Shown piece by piece: positions 5,042 through 8,092 of a DNA stretch of 8,092 nucleotides; positions within the stretch are counted from its first letter, which is position 1, and the number at the start of each line of letters is the position of its first letter. The stretch is from Planctomycetota bacterium (GTDB taxonomy: Bacteria; Planctomycetota; Planctomycetia; Planctomycetales; Planctomycetaceae), in NCBI GenBank assembly GCA_023429275.1, contig JAEYWB010000408.1, positions 1-8,092 on the forward strand, written 5' to 3'. Below the pieces are notes generated by a model. The model made no database searches and was not told the origin of the DNA. It was given only the letters and a program-made list of their open reading frames with translations. Position numbers and translations under genes: made by a program.

Positions 5042-8000
5042 TCAGGTCCCTTCTTTCGCCTTGGGGAAATCACCGAACTCCCCGGCGTCGTAGCGCTGCC
5101 AGAACTCGCTCGCCGGATACGGCTTTACCGAAGTTCCAATCGTCTTGAGGGTGCGAATCGTGCGGAGAAATCCCAGACCCTCCGGAAATTGTGCGACGTT
5201 CAGGTGGATCACGCTGAGCGGCATGCCAGCCAGCGGCGTCAGGTCAGAAACGTTCGTCCGATCGATGTTCAAGGTCGTGATTGACATTCCCTGAAGTGGC
5301 GTCAGGTCCTTAACGGACGTCTCCCACATGTTCAGAGTCTGGAGCGGCATCCCTCGAAGGGGAGACAGATCCTTGACCCCTGTCCTTCCGATCTGGAGAT
5401 ACTTCAGCGGCATTTTCCGAAGTGGAGTCAGGTCATCGACCCTGGTGCAGACGTAAAGGCTCAGTTCCGCAAGCCGCATCCCCTCAAGTGGCGTCAGATC
5501 AGCCACGTTGTTGTGCGTCAGGTACAGCGAGGTCAGAGGCAAACCTCGGAGTGGGGACAGGTCGGACAACTTCCCCTGGAGCGCGAACGGGTTTTCCAGG
5601 TTCAGGCTCTCAAGTCCCCTCAGGGCCCGTAGCGGCCTGATGTCTGTTACGTTGTGCGTCGGAAATCGCAAAGCTGTGACAACGCCACTCCTGATCGTAG
5701 GCTTGATCTCGCCATCGAATCCTGGATTCAGTCGCATCAGGGCCGCTCGCACTTCGTCCACCTGGTGTGTCGGCAACAGCCCCGCGATCCGCTCGACATC
5801 GTCCTCGCTCCAGGAAGCCGACGACAGATTTGCCGGCGTCAAAGGCGAGGGTGCCGACCCGGTCGCGGCCCGTTGCGGGATTGCGGTCTTCACGGCATCG
5901 ACAGCCAGCATCACGCGAAAGCCGATGCTCCCGAACCGCGCCGTCGCGGCATCCGCATGCCGGTGAGACGATCGGCAACTCGAGGCGTCACCGTTCCAGT
6001 CCCCCCCTCGCAGGACATGGATGGAGGCCGCCTGGGCTGGAGTGCCGAGCGGATCGATGGCGGCGTTCTTCTCGAATTCCCCGTAGTACGAGGTGTCCCA
6101 GCGGTCCTGTACCCATTCCCAGACGTTCCCGTGCATGTCGTAAAGCCCGAAGGGATTCGCCGACAGCTCGCCGACCGCGTGCGTCCGCCCTCCGGCATTC
6201 CCTTTGAACCACGCCGCCGTCGAGAGCGATTCCGCTCCCTCCCCGGACCAATACTTGCTCGATGTCCCTGCCCGGCAGGCAAACTCCCACACCGCTTCGC
6301 TCGGAAGCCGGTACTCGCATCCCTCGATCCGGCTCAGCCGCTCGCAGAATTCCGCGGCCTCGTTCCAGGTGACCATCTCCACCGGATGGTCACCGGTCTC
6401 CTGGCCGCGGACCGACAGCGAGCCGATCCCCGCAGCCGAAAAGTAAGGGACATGCCCCCCGGCGATGGTGCGATACTGGGCCTGCGTCACCTCGTGCACT
6501 CCCAGGTAGACCGGCCGGGTCAGCACGACTCGATGCTGCGGTCCTTCGCTCCGGATGTGCTCTTTCCAGGTCTCGTCGCTTCCGGCCACCTCGATCGCTT
6601 CGTCGATTTCTTCGCGGCGGCTCCCCATCAGGAACTCCCCGGGAGGAATCAGCACGAACTTCATGCTGATGCTGTTTGCGTAGTCGACCGGCACGCCGAG
6701 GTGCTTCGCCCAGGCCGCCTGATGGGCCTTCGCCTGGTCCGCGGTGAAGGGGGCAATCGCTCGTGACGGAGCATCAGTGAACGTTTCCGAAGAGCCCGAC
6801 GGCAAGACCGGTTCGCCTGGCTTGACCCCCGTCGCGCCGTGGACCACCCCTTGGTGTCCATGGCCGGAAACATCGGTCAACGTTTCGCCACTTCCTTGGA
6901 AGTCGTAAAGGGCCGGAATCGTGTTGTCGAACCACCGTGAGAAGCGCTGTCTGAAGGCGAAAATGCCCACGAGGACCGCCGCCAGCACGATCACTCCAGT
7001 CGGCACGCGGCTCTTCGCACGCGGCGCGGTCGCAGCCTGCCCCCCCTGGGAAGCACTCGACCCCGCGCGGGCCGCCGGAGAATAGTGCACCGTCTGGGCG
7101 TTGCTGCGGTCTGCGGCGTCGCCCGTGCTGCTGACAACTCCATACGTGAGCAGCTCGGTCTCGCACTGGCCCAGGCGGTCGGCGACTTCCTGCGCCGTCT
7201 GGAACCGCCTGTCGGGATCCTTCTCCAGCAGCCGCCCGACGATGTCGCGCATCCACTGCGGCACTTCGGGAATGATCTCCTCGATCGGCCGCGGCGAGTC
7301 TTCCACCACCCGTTTCAGCACGGCGACGGTGTTCGCCGCGCGGAACGGCGGCCGGCCGCTGAGCATCTGGTACAGCACGCTGCCGAGGCTGAACAGGTCT
7401 GCCCGCTGATCGAGTTTCTTGCCGAGCGCCTGCTCGGGAGCCATGTACATCGGCGTCCCGGCGATCGTGCCGCTCTGCGTCAGGCTCGCATCGTCGGCGG
7501 TGCGGGCCAGGCCGAAGTCGGTGATCTTGACCCGCTCCGGAACGCCCGTCTCGAGCAGGATGTTCCCCGGCTTGATGTCTCGATGGATCAGGTTGATCGC
7601 GTGGGCCGCCGCGAGCCCCGCGGCAATCTGACGACCCAGCCGCAGAACGCTCGAAATGTCGAGCGGCCCCTGTTCCTCCAGCCGCTGCTGCAGAGTTCGG
7701 CCGGGGATGTACTCCATCACCAGGTAGGGGAGCGGCTTGTCATCGACCGCATGGATGCTGACGACGTTCTCGTGCCGGATCGCCGCCGACGCCTGCGCTT
7801 CCCGCAGAAACCGCTTGCGGGCCGGAGAGGTGGTCGCCAGCTCCGGGGCCATCACCTTGATTGCCACCACGCGGTGCAGCTTCTCGTCGAACGCGCGAAG
7901 CACCGTTCCAAACGCGCCCCGCCCCACGACCTCGAAAACCTCGTAATGCCCCAGGCGGCCCAGCGAATCGGACCGGGAGGTGGGCTCGAGAAAGCCGAGC

Positions 8001-8092
8001 GACACCTCGTCGTCCGAGTCCCCGGACGACCGGCCCGCGGCGGCCGACTTCTCGACGGGAGCGGTCGCCGCGCGCTCGTCGTGGTACTGCGT
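5042..8092 (-). CDS. Transmembrane Ser/Thr protein kinase with LamG-like stub, FGE-like domain and leucine-rich repeats; N-terminus cut by window edge
   Basis: A multidomain signalling protein. The frame is open without a stop from 8092, so the gene begins outside the window; a GTG at 8005 is in frame but lies directly before SLGFLEP...LGRLGHYEV, a pre-kinase segment that in planctomycete relatives follows a longer N-terminus, often a zinc-finger anti-sigma-like one. Residue numbers here count from that GTG. The kinase domain is at 21-285 and looks active: glycine loop GRGAFGTV (28-35), VAIK with K50, E69, HRDIKPGN (141-148), DFG (163-165), APE (189-191). A Pro/Ala/Ser-rich linker leads to one membrane helix at about 336-352. 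Beyond it lie a LamG-like stub (366-396, ALYDFQGSGETLTDVSGHGH), a family linker (422-446), an FGE/SUMF1-like domain (446-703) with LRLP-type core motifs GLYDMHGNVWEWVQD and VLRGGDWNG, a hinge with LNPGFDG (759-765), and seven leucine-rich repeats (about 777-955). The C-terminus (FWQRYDAGEFGDF) is a typical ending for these proteins. The FGE domain lacks the first catalytic Cys, so it is likelier a sensor or structural module than an enzyme. The ligand and phosphorylation targets are unknown. Confidence 0.92.
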   Translation of the reverse strand, partial: TQYHDERAATAPVEKSAAAGRSSGDSDDEVSLGFLEPTSRSDSLGRLGHYEVFEVVGRGAFGTVLRAFDEKLHRVVAIKVMAPELATTSPARKRFLREAQASAAIRHENVVSIHAVDDKPLPYLVMEYIPGRTLQQRLEEQGPLDISSVLRLGRQIAAGLAAAHAINLIHRDIKPGNILLETGVPERVKITDFGLARTADDASLTQSGTIAGTPMYMAPEQALGKKLDQRADLFSLGSVLYQMLSGRPPFRAANTVAVLKRVVEDSPRPIEEIIPEVPQWMRDIVGRLLEKDPDRRFQTAQEVADRLGQCETELLTYGVVSSTGDAADRSNAQTVHYSPAARAGSSASQGGQAATAPRAKSRVPTGVIVLAAVLVGIFAFRQRFSRWFDNTIPALYDFQGSGETLTDVSGHGHQGVVHGATGVKPGEPVLPSGSSETFTDAPSRAIAPFTADQAKAHQAAWAKHLGVPVDYANSISMKFVLIPPGEFLMGSRREEIDEAIEVAGSDETWKEHIRSEGPQHRVVLTRPVYLGVHEVTQAQYRTIAGGHVPYFSAAGIGSLSVRGQETGDHPVEMVTWNEAAEFCERLSRIEGCEYRLPSEAVWEFACRAGTSSKYWSGEGAESLSTAAWFKGNAGGRTHAVGELSANPFGLYDMHGNVWEWVQDRWDTSYYGEFEKNAAIDPLGTPAQAASIHVLRGGDWNGDASSCRSSHRHADAATARFGSIGFRVMLAVDAVKTAIPQRAATGSAPSPLTPANLSSASWSEDDVERIAGLLPTHQVDEVRAALMRLNPGFDGEIKPTIRSGVVTALRFPTHNVTDIRPLRALRGLESLNLENPFALQGKLSDLSPLRGLPLTSLYLTHNNVADLTPLEGMRLAELSLYVCTRVDDLTPLRKMPLKYLQIGRTGVKDLSPLRGMPLQTLNMWETSVKDLTPLQGMSITTLNIDRTNVSDLTPLAGMPLSVIHLNVAQFPEGLGFLRTIRTLKTIGTSVKPYPASEFWQRYDAGEFGDFPKAKEGT
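5180..5650 (-). repeat. Leucine-rich repeat array, mostly 21-residue (63-bp) units
   Basis: Within the kinase gene, the repeat core D-[LI]-[TSR]-P-L begins at residues 788, 815, 836, 858, 879, 900 and 921 (codons ending at 5644, 5563, 5500, 5434, 5371, 5308 and 5245). Spacings are 27, 21, 22, 21, 21 and 21 residues. A typical unit is DLTPLQGM-S-I-TTLNIDRTNVS, often with GMPL after the core. At DNA level each unit starts near GGCGTCAGGTC or a variant on the plus strand, but the spacers differ, so the array is old rather than recently expanded. It should form a short curved solenoid outside the cell membrane for protein or ligand contact. Confidence 0.85.

Noticed and set aside
4837..5073. 78-codon minus-strand frame covering the gap between regulator and kinase
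   Set aside because: Part of it resembles an FGE C-terminus but only with frame changes, and it overlaps the ends of both flanking genes; treated as a relic, not a gene.
5180..5650. Regular 63-bp periodicity as a CRISPR-like or non-coding tandem repeat
   Set aside because: The period is 21 codons and is fully explained by leucine-rich repeats in the kinase protein.
5654..6766. 370-codon plus-strand frame opposite the FGE region of the kinase
   Set aside because: Antisense shadow of a strongly supported coding region; Arg/Pro-rich composition without motifs.

Overview
The window looks like planctomycete chromosome (Planctomycetota). It is GC-rich, and its right third encodes a membrane-anchored Hanks-type Ser/Thr kinase fused to a formylglycine-generating-enzyme (FGE/SUMF1-like) domain and leucine-rich repeats. 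The family-specific junction phrases in that protein (FLEP...LGRLGHYEV before the kinase, AHQAAWAKHLGVPVDYANS before the FGE domain, LNPGFDG before the repeats) are ones I associate with planctomycete kinases. This assignment rests on recalled family patterns, not on a search.

Layout. (1) Positions 1-3468, minus strand: an export operon. An ABC exporter half (ATG at 3468, stop at 1246) overlaps by 8 bp the start of a HlyD-type membrane fusion protein (ATG at 1253), which runs off the left edge. The ABC protein has a full six-helix membrane domain, but every catalytic motif of its ATPase domain is altered. (2) Positions 3469-4009: a 541-bp divergent intergenic region, AT-richer in its middle, with several short palindromes, two of which fit the LysR-type T-N11-A pattern. 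(3) Positions 4010-4921, plus strand: a LysR-type regulator closely resembling NhaR. (4) Positions 4922-5041: a short convergent gap that holds a frameshifted relic of an FGE-domain C-terminus. (5) Positions 5042-8092, minus strand: the kinase, open through the right edge and therefore lacking its true N-terminus.

How the parts may work together. The ABC and HlyD proteins should form the inner-membrane and periplasmic parts of a type I-like export machine. Because the ATPase domain seems unable to hydrolyse ATP, it probably needs an intact ABC partner, perhaps encoded just beyond the left edge. The divergent NhaR-like regulator is positioned to control itself and the export operon. The kinase is an independent, convergent unit, probably a one-protein signalling receptor with a cytoplasmic kinase, one membrane helix and an external FGE/LRR sensor part.

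The points most worth a second look are the dead-looking ABC ATPase with retained operon structure, the FGE relic abutting the kinase gene, and the kinase's composite external region, including a cut-down LamG-like stub.
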